Both the position numbers and the translations under genes were made by a program. The notes under the pieces were generated by a model, which searched no databases, had not been told where the DNA came from, and saw only the letters and a program-made list of their open reading frames with translations. A stretch of 64,000 nucleotides of DNA from Pseudoalteromonas sp. XI10 (GTDB lineage: Bacteria > Pseudomonadota > Gammaproteobacteria > Enterobacterales > Alteromonadaceae): NCBI RefSeq assembly GCF_001469895.1, contig NZ_LOPY01000060.1, positions 1 to 64,000 on the forward strand. Direction: 5' to 3'. Positions 34,011-43,099 of this stretch are shown here, piece after piece (the first letter of the stretch is position 1; every line of letters starts with the position of its first letter).

Positions 34011-35657
34011 TTACTGCTTACGATGTGTTTTATAGTAAGCGATCAGTCCGTTGGTTGAGCTATCGTGTGGATGACTGACTGCGTCATCAAATAATTCAGC
34101 TTCAATTTTAGAGGCAAGTCCCTTACCTAGCTCTACACCCCATTGGTCAAATGAACAGATTTCTAAGATAATGCCTTGGCAGAAGATCTTGTGCTCATAA
34201 AGCGCAATTAAACGTCCTACCGTTTTCGCATCAACTTTATCTAACAACATTGACGTTGTTGGGCGATTGCCTTGGTGAATCTTATGATTCAATAATTCTG
34301 CAATTTCTGCTTCAGATTTACCTTTTGCGGTTAAATCTGCAGTTACTTGCTCTGCATCAACACCGGCCATCATAGCTTCGGTTTGTGCAAAGAAGTTTGA
34401 TAATAAAATATCATGGTGCTTACCAACATTTACTTGCGGCTCAATTGAGGCAATAAAGTCAGCAGGTACAATTACATTACCTTGGTGCAGACATTGGTAA
34501 AAAGCATGTTGACCATTAATACCTGTCATACCCCAAATAATTGGAACCGTCGTGTAAGGAACCGTTTCACCAGCAAAAGTAACGTGTTTACCGTTACTTT
34601 CCATCTCACCTTGCTGTAAATACGCAGGTAACATGTGTAGTGCTTGGTCATACGGTAAAATAGCTTGTGCCGTATAACCTAAAAAGCTAGTGTTCCAAAC
34701 ACTTAAAAGCGCCATTAACAATGGTACGTTATTTTCAAATTCAGCATTTTTAAAATGCTCATCAATTTCAAACGCACCTTCTAGGATCTCTTCGAACGCG
34801 TCGAAGCCTAGGTACAGGGCGATTGGTAATCCTATCGCACTCCATAAAGAAAAGCGACCGCCGACCCAATCCCACATTGTGAATACGTTTTCATCAGCGA
34901 TACCAAAGGCCGCTGTTTTTTCTAAATTGGTGCTTACAGCTACAAAGTGCTTAGCAATATGTTCTTGCGCTTGTGCTGTTTGTAAAAACCACTCAACAGC
35001 CGATTTAGCGTTAGTCATGGTTTCTGAGGTTGTAAATGTTTTAGATGAGATAACAAATAATGTTGTCTCAACATCTAAACCCTGTAAAACAGACGCAATT
35101 TGAACACCATCAACATTTGATACATAGTGAACATTTAATGTGTCGTCAGCATAAGCAGCAAGTGCTTCGGTTGCCATTTGCGGACCAAGGTTTGAACCAC
35201 CTACACCAATAGCAACAACATCTTTTACAGCTTTACCTGTGTAGCCTAACCACTCACCACTGCGTACTTTGCCAACAAAGGCTTTCATTTTAGCAAGCTC
35301 AGCGTTAACAGCGTCAGTTACGTTTTCGCCATCAACCATCACAGCTGTGTTAGCGCGGTTACGTAAAGCAGTATGAAGTACAGCACGGTCTTCAGTAATG
35401 TTAATTTTCTCACCACTGAACATCTTGTCGCGCCATGCGCTGATATCGCACTCTTTCGCTAAAGCAATTAATTGTTCAAAAACAGTCTTATCAATTTGTT
35501 GTTTTGAGTAATCGAATAATACACCTGGGATCTGAGCAGAGAATTGCTCGAAACGCGTGCTATCTTTGGCAAATAAATCTTTAAGATGAATTTGTTTCAT
35601 CTTCTTGGCACTTTCAGATAGTGCTTGCCAACTAGCTAATTGCGAACGGCTGCTCAT
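34011..35657 (-). CDS. pgi: Glucose-6-phosphate isomerase
   Basis: 548 aa from the ATG at 35657 (MSSRSQLASWQAL), in line with the E. coli enzyme. The frame continues upstream, but the start has a GAGGGGA site about 10 bases before it. Family motifs are AIGVGGSNLGPQ, the catalytic Glu region LQQGEMESNGK, and SFDQWGVELGK. It interconverts glucose-6-phosphate and fructose-6-phosphate. With a LacI-type operator 111-124 bases upstream it appears to belong to the regulon of the divergent regulator. Confidence 0.97.
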   Translation of the reverse strand: MSSRSQLASWQALSESAKKMKQIHLKDLFAKDSTRFEQFSAQIPGVLFDYSKQQIDKTVFEQLIALAKECDISAWRDKMFSGEKINITEDRAVLHTALRNRANTAVMVDGENVTDAVNAELAKMKAFVGKVRSGEWLGYTGKAVKDVVAIGVGGSNLGPQMATEALAAYADDTLNVHYVSNVDGVQIASVLQGLDVETTLFVISSKTFTTSETMTNAKSAVEWFLQTAQAQEHIAKHFVAVSTNLEKTAAFGIADENVFTMWDWVGGRFSLWSAIGLPIALYLGFDAFEEILEGAFEIDEHFKNAEFENNVPLLMALLSVWNTSFLGYTAQAILPYDQALHMLPAYLQQGEMESNGKHVTFAGETVPYTTVPIIWGMTGINGQHAFYQCLHQGNVIVPADFIASIEPQVNVGKHHDILLSNFFAQTEAMMAGVDAEQVTADLTAKGKSEAEIAELLNHKIHQGNRPTTSMLLDKVDAKTVGRLIALYEHKIFCQGIILEICSFDQWGVELGKGLASKIEAELFDDAVSHPHDSSTNGLIAYYKTHRKQ

Positions 35658-35767
35658 ATATATAATCCCCTCAAAACTTGCAACAAACTGATTTTTAACT
35701 ATCTTTTTATTAATATTGAATAAAGACAGCAATTAAAAATACGATGAAAATTAACACTAAGTTAAAA

Positions 35768-35781
35768 TGACAACGCTGTCA
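35768..35781. promoter_or_regulatory. LacI-type operator between pgi and the LacI-family gene
   Basis: TGACAACGCTGTCA is identical to the operator at 30955. It lies in the divergent pgi/regulator interval (35658-36005), nearer pgi. Confidence 0.85.
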
Positions 35782-35833
35782 ATGTTCTACTTTTACATTT
35801 TATAGTCGAGATAATAGCGCAATTTTTCTCTTT

Positions 35834-35847
35834 TGACACCGGTATCA
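35834..35847. promoter_or_regulatory. Second palindrome in the pgi/regulator interval
   Basis: TGACACCGGTATCA is an imperfect palindrome with a CCGG core. Its arms resemble those of the other operators but its centre differs, so it may bind a different LacI-family protein or be a weak site for the same one. The rest of 35658-36005 is AT-rich and holds no gene. Confidence 0.45.
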
Positions 35848-36005
35848 TAAAAATTATCTCAATTATTTTACTGCTAATTTGGTAGAACATTAGATACACT
35901 AACTAACTTATATTAAATATTAATGTACCTATTAAGAAAAAGCGCTCTGGTGAACACTTTTCGATATTATTATAATACAAATATAACTAACTATAAAGTA
36001 ACAGT

Positions 36006-37037
36006 ATGAAAGTAACCATAAATGATGTAGCCAAGCTCGCTGGTGTTTCAATGAAAACCGTTTCGCGAGTAATTAATAAAGAGCCATCGGTCAGAAAAAA
36101 AACGTACGACATAGTGATGGACGCTGTTAACACGTTGAACTATCAACCAAACCTTGCAGCTCGTAACCTAGCAGGCACATCGTCTTTTACTGTTGGTTTA
36201 GTTTATGACAACCCGAATGCGTATTATGTCATCGATATGCAAAATGGTGTGTTGTCGCGCTGTAAAGAAGAAGGCTATGAGCTGGTGATTCATCCGTGTA
36301 ATTACCTTGATGGCAACATGGAAGAAGACTTTAAAACCATGATCAAGCGCTCTCGCTTGGCAGGCCTTGTCTTAACGCCACCGCTGTCAGAGCAAAATAG
36401 CATTATCGAGATGCTTGATGAAATGGGTATTCATTATGTACGCGTACTCTCTGGTCGCCCTACAGAAGAAGACCAAGACACTTGTATCTATGTGAACGAC
36501 TACGCCGCTGCGTACGAAATTACTTCTCACCTACTCTCCCTTGGCCACAAAAATATTGGTTTTTTATGTGGTGACAAAGAGCATAAATCAACAACTGAAC
36601 GCTTAGAGGGTTATCAGGCCGCATTAAAAGATCACAGCATCTCGATGAATGATAAGCTGATCTACGAAGGCCAGTATTCTTTTGAATCAGGTGTAGAAGG
36701 TGCAAAAGCATTGCTGGGTGAGAATAACCCGAATAACATCACTGCCCTTCTTGGCGGTAACGATGAAATGGCAGCAGGCGCGTTATTCGCCTCACGCTTA
36801 ATGGGTATCGAAATTCCACAGCAGTTATCAATTACCGGCTTCGAGGACTCTCCGTTCTCGCGTCAGACTTGGCCTAAACTCACTACAGCTCATCAGGCGA
36901 ATGATGTGATTTCGCAGCATGCAGCGCGTTTACTGTTTAGAAAAACCCGTGGTGCACGTAATCAAGATAAAGACATCATCACAACCTTTACCCCTTCATT
37001 AGTAGTACGGGAAAGCTCAGGCCCAACCTCAGCTTAA
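36006..37037 (+). CDS. LacI-family transcriptional regulator
   Basis: 343 aa. The N-terminal helix-turn-helix and hinge are textbook: MKVTINDVAKLAGVSMKTVSRVIN, then NYQPNLAARNLAG. A periplasmic-binding-protein-like effector domain follows (TVGLVYDNPNAYYV through SITGFEDSPFS). It is divergent from pgi, and an operator sits between them. The three identical operators in the window are a natural target set. The operator sequence resembles what I recall of NagR-type boxes, so an amino-sugar or other hexose-derived effector is possible, but no nag genes are in the window. A strong terminator follows. Confidence 0.93.
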   Translation: MKVTINDVAKLAGVSMKTVSRVINKEPSVRKKTYDIVMDAVNTLNYQPNLAARNLAGTSSFTVGLVYDNPNAYYVIDMQNGVLSRCKEEGYELVIHPCNYLDGNMEEDFKTMIKRSRLAGLVLTPPLSEQNSIIEMLDEMGIHYVRVLSGRPTEEDQDTCIYVNDYAAAYEITSHLLSLGHKNIGFLCGDKEHKSTTERLEGYQAALKDHSISMNDKLIYEGQYSFESGVEGAKALLGENNPNNITALLGGNDEMAAGALFASRLMGIEIPQQLSITGFEDSPFSRQTWPKLTTAHQANDVISQHAARLLFRKTRGARNQDKDIITTFTPSLVVRESSGPTSA

Positions 37038-37052
37038 TTTATTCAAGTTACG

Positions 37053-37080
37053 AAAAAGCCGCTCTATAGCGGCTTTTTTA
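37053..37080. terminator. Terminator after the LacI-family gene
   Basis: AAAAAGCCGC (37053-37062) and GCGGCTTTTT (37069-37078) pair around TCTATA. It lies between convergent genes and can act on both strands. Confidence 0.93.
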
Positions 37081-37109
37081 ATGACTGATTTATATCTAAT
37101 TACTAACCA

Positions 37110-39365
37110 TTAAAGCAATGCTAAACCGCCATTTAAGTTATAAACGTTTTCAAACCCTAACTGCGACAAATTGTTTGCGGCTTGCTTAGAACGATTACCA
37201 CTTCGGCAAACCAAAATATAACTATGGTCTTTCTCAAGCTGCCCTAGCACGATAGCGTTTGCCATACGACTGAGTGGAATATTGATCACTTTGCTATCAG
37301 CAACTGTGAATATTTCTGCCAAATTATTCGCACCATGCTCATACGGTTCGCGAGTATCAATTAAGTAAGTGGCTTTATCATTTAGCATTACTTTAGCATC
37401 ACTTGCAGCAAGCTGTTTCATTGGCGCACTTTCAAGTGTTTCAACATAGCCACATAAAGAATGACTTACAGTATGCTTTTGCTCATCCGCTTGTTGCTTT
37501 AATTCAACAAACTCATCATCTGATACTTGTTCACTTAATAGTTTTGCTAATAACGGTGTCGTTGTCTTTTGCGCATGCCAATCCATAGCAAAACATTGCT
37601 GATAATCATGTCCTGAACAAATTACCGTAGAATCTTGCACTGCCATAGCAAGCTGTTTTAATGACTGAGCCATTTTCGCAGCATCGCCACCGCTAATTGC
37701 TGTGTTACCTAAGCCGCCTGGTAGGATTAAATCACCACAGAAGCAATAGCTAATATCACCGCTTTGTGTATCTGACAATAAATAGCTAACACTATCGTCA
37801 CTATGACCCGGTGTCGCTACTTTAGTTAAGCATGCATCGCTTAATTCGATGGTTGCTGAATCTTTAGGCCAGCCAAGTTCATCTATTTCATTAGCAACAA
37901 AACGTTCTGCGAGCTCTTTTGATAATAAACAACGAGCCGATAAACGCTCTTGGTGATTATGGGTATCTAAAATCGCTTTTACTATTAGACCTTGTGTCGC
38001 GACAATTTTCGCCATACGCGGAATGAGCTCAATAATAGGATCAATCACCACTGCGTTTTTGTCGCTGTCTACATACAGCCAACAGCACGCAGCTTGATGG
38101 CGAAGCTGTGTTAAGCCAATCGCACAAACTTCGTGTTGAGGCGATGTACTATCAGACACAACAAGACAATTTGCTTCTAGAATCGGCTTTAAAGAACGGA
38201 TTTTATCGCAAGCAAAGTCAATCTCTTGTTGGTTAACAGCTGGGCCAAACGACATACGTATCGCGTTTTCACTTTGCCAATCACTGGCTCCCATCGCATC
38301 TAAAACAAAGCTACGGTTTGCGCCTGAGCTACATGCAGAGCCGCCACTAACACGGATACCCGCCGCATCAAATAAATCCATCACCTCTTTACTGGTTAAT
38401 TCGTTCACAGCAAAGTTTAATGTTGTTGGCACTGAATGCTCAAAACTGTGATTAAACGTGATGCTGCCAAAGGTGTCAGTTAATGCAGCTAATAATTGCT
38501 CGCGAAAAGCATGTAGCTGCTCAATTGGCTTGAATGTTTGGTTTTGTTTATCAAGTAATAACGAGAACAGCTTATTTAAACCGGCAATGCCTGGTAAGTT
38601 TTCGGTGCCTGAACGCATACCGCTTTCTTGACCGCCGCCAGCAATAAATGGTGTATACGCACTGCCTTTACGAATATAAAGTACGCCAATACCTTTAGGG
38701 GCATACAATTTATGGCCAGAGAATGGAGCGTAATCAATGGTAGTTTGGCTTAGCGCTAAGTTGGTTTTACCTAATGCCTGCACGCAGTCAACCATCCAAG
38801 CCACATGGCTGTTTTCACTACGAATGACTTGCTCAATAGCGCTTAAATCTTGGAATACACCGGTTTCGTTGTTTACTGCCATAGTACAGATCATCAGTGC
38901 ATTCGCAGCATGTTTACGAATAAACTCGTGGTCTAAAATACCGTTTTTATCTACTGGAATAGCTAATACCTGTGCGTTTATATCAAGCACGCTATTCCAA
39001 TGTTTTAGGGTATTTGGCACCGCTTTATGCTCTGTTGCCCCATAAAGTAATACCGGATTCTCGATTTGGTGACTTTTTGCAGCAATAAGCGTAGAAACAA
39101 CCGCTGTTTGAATACCTTCTGTTGCACCTGAGGTAAATAAAATATCGCCGTCGGTAGCGCCAATGACTTCACGTGCTTTATTACGTGTTTGTTCTAATAA
39201 GTGTTTTGCTTGAATACCCGTAATATGAGAGCTTGATGGATTACCAAAACAAACTTGCATCGTGTGCGAAACCACATCGGCAATTTCAGGAAGTACAGGA
39301 GTCGTTGCATTCGCATCTAAATAAATTTGCTGATTAGCATCGTCAGGAAGGTAAAAATTTGCCAT
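37110..39365 (-). CDS. Three-domain sulfur enzyme: cysteine desulfurase, persulfide-dioxygenase-like MBL, rhodanese
   Basis: 751 aa in one frame. Residues 1-390 are a class V PLP cysteine desulfurase (IscS/NifS type): LDANATTP, ATEHKA, PLP Lys219 in SGHKLYAPKG and the persulfide Cys345 in GGSACSSG. Residues about 405-625 are a metallo-beta-lactamase-fold domain like ETHE1/persulfide dioxygenase: His469 and His471 in DTHNHQER, His521 in TPGHSDDS, Asp545 in FCGDL and His586 in SGHDY. The second-site D/H of HxHxDH is E/R here. Residues about 655-751 are a rhodanese with Cys720 in VCRSGNRS. The chain could pass sulfur from cysteine to persulfide and on to oxidation or transfer within one protein; that is inference. 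It stands alone between two terminators or spacers, with a TusA-like gene about 1.2 kb upstream. Confidence 0.9.
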   Translation of the reverse strand: MANFYLPDDANQQIYLDANATTPVLPEIADVVSHTMQVCFGNPSSSHITGIQAKHLLEQTRNKAREVIGATDGDILFTSGATEGIQTAVVSTLIAAKSHQIENPVLLYGATEHKAVPNTLKHWNSVLDINAQVLAIPVDKNGILDHEFIRKHAANALMICTMAVNNETGVFQDLSAIEQVIRSENSHVAWMVDCVQALGKTNLALSQTTIDYAPFSGHKLYAPKGIGVLYIRKGSAYTPFIAGGGQESGMRSGTENLPGIAGLNKLFSLLLDKQNQTFKPIEQLHAFREQLLAALTDTFGSITFNHSFEHSVPTTLNFAVNELTSKEVMDLFDAAGIRVSGGSACSSGANRSFVLDAMGASDWQSENAIRMSFGPAVNQQEIDFACDKIRSLKPILEANCLVVSDSTSPQHEVCAIGLTQLRHQAACCWLYVDSDKNAVVIDPIIELIPRMAKIVATQGLIVKAILDTHNHQERLSARCLLSKELAERFVANEIDELGWPKDSATIELSDACLTKVATPGHSDDSVSYLLSDTQSGDISYCFCGDLILPGGLGNTAISGGDAAKMAQSLKQLAMAVQDSTVICSGHDYQQCFAMDWHAQKTTTPLLAKLLSEQVSDDEFVELKQQADEQKHTVSHSLCGYVETLESAPMKQLAASDAKVMLNDKATYLIDTREPYEHGANNLAEIFTVADSKVINIPLSRMANAIVLGQLEKDHSYILVCRSGNRSKQAANNLSQLGFENVYNLNGGLALL

Positions 39366-39483
39366 GTAAAACGCACCATATTACTAAAAGATATATCTTA
39401 TAACCTATTTTACATTTTTCACGGCTAAATTATAATAATCAATTAGTCAGTAAAGTGCGTTTTCTATACTTTTTAAGACTAAG

Positions 39484-40551
39484 CTAACTTTCAATTAGCT
39501 CAACCTGCTTAGAAGACCAGGCATTAATAAGCGCTTTTACTAATGAAGCCAGCGGTATTGCGAAGAACACCCCCCAAAAGCCCCATAAACCGCCAAAAAA
39601 CAATACCGCAACGATGATAAACACAGGGTTTAAATCTACCGCTTCAGAGAACAGTAACGGCACTAACACATTGCCATCAAGTGCTTGGATCACACCATAG
39701 ATAATTAATATGGTCCAAAACTGAGTTTCTAAACCAAACTGGAATAACGCCACCGCAGCGACAGGAATGGTCACCAATGCCGCCCCAACAAATGGAATAA
39801 GCACCGATAAGCCAACCAACACGCTTAGTAAAGCCGCATAGCGAAGATCAAGCACAGCAAAAGCAATAAAAGATGCAGTACCAACAATTAAAATTTCAAA
39901 TACCTTACCGCGGATATAATTCATGATTTGCTGATTCATTTCTTGCCAAACCTGAATGATCAAGCGGCGCTGCTTAGGCAATAAGCGTTCGGCACTTTGT
40001 GTGAGTTCTAATTTATCTTTAAGCATAAAGAACACTAAAAGCGGCACTAAGATCAGATAAATCAGCCAAGCTGCCACGTCTTTTATCGAAGTTAATGACA
40101 CCGATAACACCAACTGACCAAACTCAATCGCTTTGGTTTCTACACTGGTAACAATTGATTTAACCTGATCTTCAGTAATCAAACTTGGGTAATCTTCAGG
40201 AAGATGTAAAAGCAGCGCTTTACCTTTTTCAATCATGTAAGGGGTTTCTTGAACTAGATTGCTGGTTTGCTGCCAAAGCACGGGCCCCATGCCGACAATA
40301 ATCATGATCATCAAGCCACTGAATACCAACATAACAAGAATCGTTGCGGTAAAGCGTTTTAAACCCAGCTTTTCTAAGTGAGCAACAGGCCAATCAAGTA
40401 AATAGGCAATCACCAAGGCAACTAAAACTGGCACGATTAACGAACCAAAAAAGTAGAAAAATGCAAAGGTTGCAATAAGCAGTAACAACAAGGTTACTGA
40501 ATGGGGATCAGAAAATTTATTTTCGTACCAGGCTTTTACATACTCAAACAC
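39484..40551 (-). CDS. AI-2E family transporter (PerM-like)
   Basis: 355 aa with about eight membrane helices. The N-terminal pair (FAFFYFFGSLIVPVLVALVIAYLLDWP) and the C-terminal cluster ending GGLWGFWGVFFAIPLASLVKALINAW are typical of the AI-2E/UPF0118 family. The substrate is not known for this branch; TqsA exports autoinducer-2, while PerM has no settled role. It overlaps the TusA-like gene by 8 bases. PerM next to bepA is a common gammaproteobacterial arrangement. Confidence 0.9.
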   Translation of the reverse strand: MFEYVKAWYENKFSDPHSVTLLLLLIATFAFFYFFGSLIVPVLVALVIAYLLDWPVAHLEKLGLKRFTATILVMLVFSGLMIMIIVGMGPVLWQQTSNLVQETPYMIEKGKALLLHLPEDYPSLITEDQVKSIVTSVETKAIEFGQLVLSVSLTSIKDVAAWLIYLILVPLLVFFMLKDKLELTQSAERLLPKQRRLIIQVWQEMNQQIMNYIRGKVFEILIVGTASFIAFAVLDLRYAALLSVLVGLSVLIPFVGAALVTIPVAAVALFQFGLETQFWTILIIYGVIQALDGNVLVPLLFSEAVDLNPVFIIVAVLFFGGLWGFWGVFFAIPLASLVKALINAWSSKQVELIES

Positions 40552-40762
40552 GAATGGGCTCCACAGTTAGTACACCTAATTCTAGGTCAATTTTAAAATG
40601 GTAATGATGTTTTTCTAAAAATCGCTGCATATCGTCCGTTGCCTCAGCAGCATTAAATGTAAAAGTCACGGGTTGTTTAATTGATGTTGCCTTATTCAAC
40701 CCTAATTTAAACTGAATAAATTGTTGAGGGCACTTATAGCCTCTTAAATCAACCGTTAACAT
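40544..40762 (-). CDS. TusA/SirA-like sulfur-carrier protein
   Basis: 72 aa. The family's N-terminal Cys-Pro motif is present as DLRGYKCPQQFIQFKL, so Cys10 could carry a persulfide. The rest follows the two-layer TusA fold (PVTFTFNAAEATDDMQRFL). It overlaps the start of the perM-like gene. Proteins of this branch are uncharacterised; a role in sulfur transfer is inferred from the motif. Confidence 0.82.
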   Translation of the reverse strand: MLTVDLRGYKCPQQFIQFKLGLNKATSIKQPVTFTFNAAEATDDMQRFLEKHHYHFKIDLELGVLTVEPIRV

Positions 40763-40917
40763 AGCGAATCAACTGCGTTATTAATATGAATAATAAGTAT
40801 AAGGTGTAGGCCGTTTGCGAAAATAAGTCTTTATAATGAGAAACAACTCATTTTTTTCTTAAAACACGCAAAACAATAGTTTATCCTTAATCTATAACTG
40901 GTAGTAAAGGAAACTCC

Positions 40918-41583
40918 ATGCCTGGCTCGCATAATAAAGCGCAATTACCTGCGAATCCAACTCTTAAAGAGATAAACTGGTATAAAAAACAAATAAACTG
41001 GGGCGAGCTACCGCCTTTTTATCATATGGTGGCATCATCGGTTAGCGAATCTGAAGGGATTTTAGACCACGGTTTTGATAATGCCGTTAAACAATTAATT
41101 GATCCACGCAATTGGAACCTTGATTTATTAGGTGGTCATGAGACTGACATGGGCGAAATTGTCTGTGAGCAAAAACCGCGAATTGCTTTGCATCAAAGCT
41201 TTACGGACCGAGGTTTCGAATTATGGGCCTACCCTTACGCTAAAGATGTTATGGTAGACCAATACATCAAAGACAATCGCTTTATGGAATTTAAGGTGTG
41301 GGACCCGCACACCATGAAAAACCTTATTCGCTTTAACCAGCTTCATAAATTCATCGCTTTTTACTTTGAAAGAGGCGATAAAGCTGACAAAGCTTTAATT
41401 CTTCATGCCCATAAAGTAGCGCATAAAATCATAACTTTTTTACAACGAGAGTTGAACGTTGTTAAGCTAGATGGAGTCACAATAAAAGATTTCTATCAAT
41501 TGTGCGAAAAAGACAGCCGAGCATGCAGCGACGAAATAGACTTAGCAAAAGTCATGTTAGGTGAGCAAATCAACAAGGAATAA
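40918..41583 (+). CDS. Uncharacterised protein
   Basis: 221 aa, cytoplasmic, with no membrane segment or signal. I do not recognise the family. The first third has aromatic-rich stretches (EINWYKKQINWGELPPFYHMV). The C-terminal half is helical and His-rich (FNQLHKFIAFYF, LILHAHKVAHKIITFLQREL). bepA starts two bases after its stop, so it is probably cotranscribed with bepA. The ATG has AAGGAA upstream. Confidence 0.78.
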   Translation: MPGSHNKAQLPANPTLKEINWYKKQINWGELPPFYHMVASSVSESEGILDHGFDNAVKQLIDPRNWNLDLLGGHETDMGEIVCEQKPRIALHQSFTDRGFELWAYPYAKDVMVDQYIKDNRFMEFKVWDPHTMKNLIRFNQLHKFIAFYFERGDKADKALILHAHKVAHKIITFLQRELNVVKLDGVTIKDFYQLCEKDSRACSDEIDLAKVMLGEQINKE

Positions 41584-41584
41584 G

Positions 41585-43045
41585 ATGCGACTAAAATCAG
41601 CCTTTATTACACTGTGCAGTGCATTACTGACGTTTTCAATACTGCATAGTGAGCCGTTGAAGGCACAAACAAACTTTAAGCTGCCCGATTTAGGGACCTC
41701 AGCTTTACAGGCTTTGCCGATTGAAAAAGAGCAAGCGATCGGTGAAGTAATGATGATGCAAATTCGTGGCTCATCACCCGTTGTAAGTGATCCTGTTCTT
41801 GATGAGTACCTGACCACTTTGGGCCGTCGTTTAGTCGCAAACGCCAACGATGTGCGTTTTCCATTTTCATTTTTCTGGTTAAACAACGCTGAAATTAATG
41901 CTTTTGCCTTTTATGGTGGCCACGTAGGTGTGCATACGGGTCTTATCGCACAAGCCGATAACGAAAGCCAATTTGCCTCAGTACTTGGGCACGAGATAGC
42001 TCACGTAACACAGCGCCATTTAGCCCGTCGTATTCAACAACAGCAAGATAACAGCGCGTTAACTATAGCAGGTATGATTGCGGGTATTTTAGCAACCGTT
42101 GTTGCACCTGATGCCGGCATAGCCATTATCTCAGCAAACCAAACACAAGCGGCATTTAGTCAATTAACTCATAGCCGTGCTGCTGAACAAGAGGCAGACC
42201 GTATTGGTATGCAGACCTTAAACAATGCAGGGTTTGATCCTCGCCAATCGAGTGAGTTTTTAACTAAACTTGCTGCACAAATTCGCTACAAATATAAGCC
42301 GCCCGCATTTTTGCTAACTCACCCATTGCCTGAAAGCCGCGTCTCTGATGTGCGATTACGTGCCGAGCAGTATCCAAAAAGACACTACTCCGACAGCCTA
42401 GAGTTTAATTTAGCTAAAAGCCGTGTTATTGCTCGCTATCAGCAAAAGTCAAAAGCCGCAGAAGATTTATTTCGTAAATTAATGCGTGAAAATACCGTTC
42501 ATAACGACACTGCACTTAAATATGGCTTGGGTATTAGTTTGTTGGATCAAAAAAAGCTTGATGAAGCGGCCAGCATTTTAAATCCATTGCTTGAGCAAGA
42601 TCCAAAGAATTTATTTTATATCGATACCCACACCGACTTACTCATAGCGCAAGGTAAAGCGAATGAAGCGGTAGAGTTTTTAGCTAAGTTAGATATCGAT
42701 AGACCTAACAATCAGGTGATTGCCTTAAACTATGCAAATGCCGCTATTGAAGCTAAACAATTTGACCTTGCTGAACGTATCTTAAAATCTTATTTATTAG
42801 CAAAACCTGAGAACAATCTTGCCAAAGAGCTCATTGCTGATGTCTATAAAAAGCAAGAAAATATGGCTTCCTACCATGAAGCGCATGCCAATGTGCTTGC
42901 CCAATATGGCGCTTATTTAAAAGCAGCTGATGAAATTCAAAAAGCACTAAACTTTGTTGAGCCTGAAGAGCTAGTTAAACAACAACGTTTAAAAGCCCTA
43001 CTTACACAATACCGTCAATTACAAAAAGAGCTTGCGAGACTTTAA
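41585..43045 (+). CDS. bepA: Periplasmic metalloprotease-chaperone BepA
   Basis: 486 aa from the ATG at 41585, preceded by AAGGA; a slightly longer frame would overlap the upstream gene. The signal peptide is MRLKSAFITLCSALLTFS and onward. The M48 domain has zinc motif HEIAH (GHEIAHVTQRHL) and the third-ligand helix with EQEADRIG. The C-terminal half carries TPR repeats (about 300-475). In E. coli BepA helps assemble LptD and degrades stalled outer-membrane proteins. Confidence 0.95.
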   Translation: MRLKSAFITLCSALLTFSILHSEPLKAQTNFKLPDLGTSALQALPIEKEQAIGEVMMMQIRGSSPVVSDPVLDEYLTTLGRRLVANANDVRFPFSFFWLNNAEINAFAFYGGHVGVHTGLIAQADNESQFASVLGHEIAHVTQRHLARRIQQQQDNSALTIAGMIAGILATVVAPDAGIAIISANQTQAAFSQLTHSRAAEQEADRIGMQTLNNAGFDPRQSSEFLTKLAAQIRYKYKPPAFLLTHPLPESRVSDVRLRAEQYPKRHYSDSLEFNLAKSRVIARYQQKSKAAEDLFRKLMRENTVHNDTALKYGLGISLLDQKKLDEAASILNPLLEQDPKNLFYIDTHTDLLIAQGKANEAVEFLAKLDIDRPNNQVIALNYANAAIEAKQFDLAERILKSYLLAKPENNLAKELIADVYKKQENMASYHEAHANVLAQYGAYLKAADEIQKALNFVEPEELVKQQRLKALLTQYRQLQKELARL

Positions 43046-43099
43046 GTCTCGCGGCGCTTGCCCTAAAATAAGCCAAATTATTAAATGTGAGAACACACT

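Noticed and set aside
34690..35103. 137-codon plus-strand frame inside pgi
   Set aside because: It is the antisense shadow of a complete and unmistakable pgi gene.
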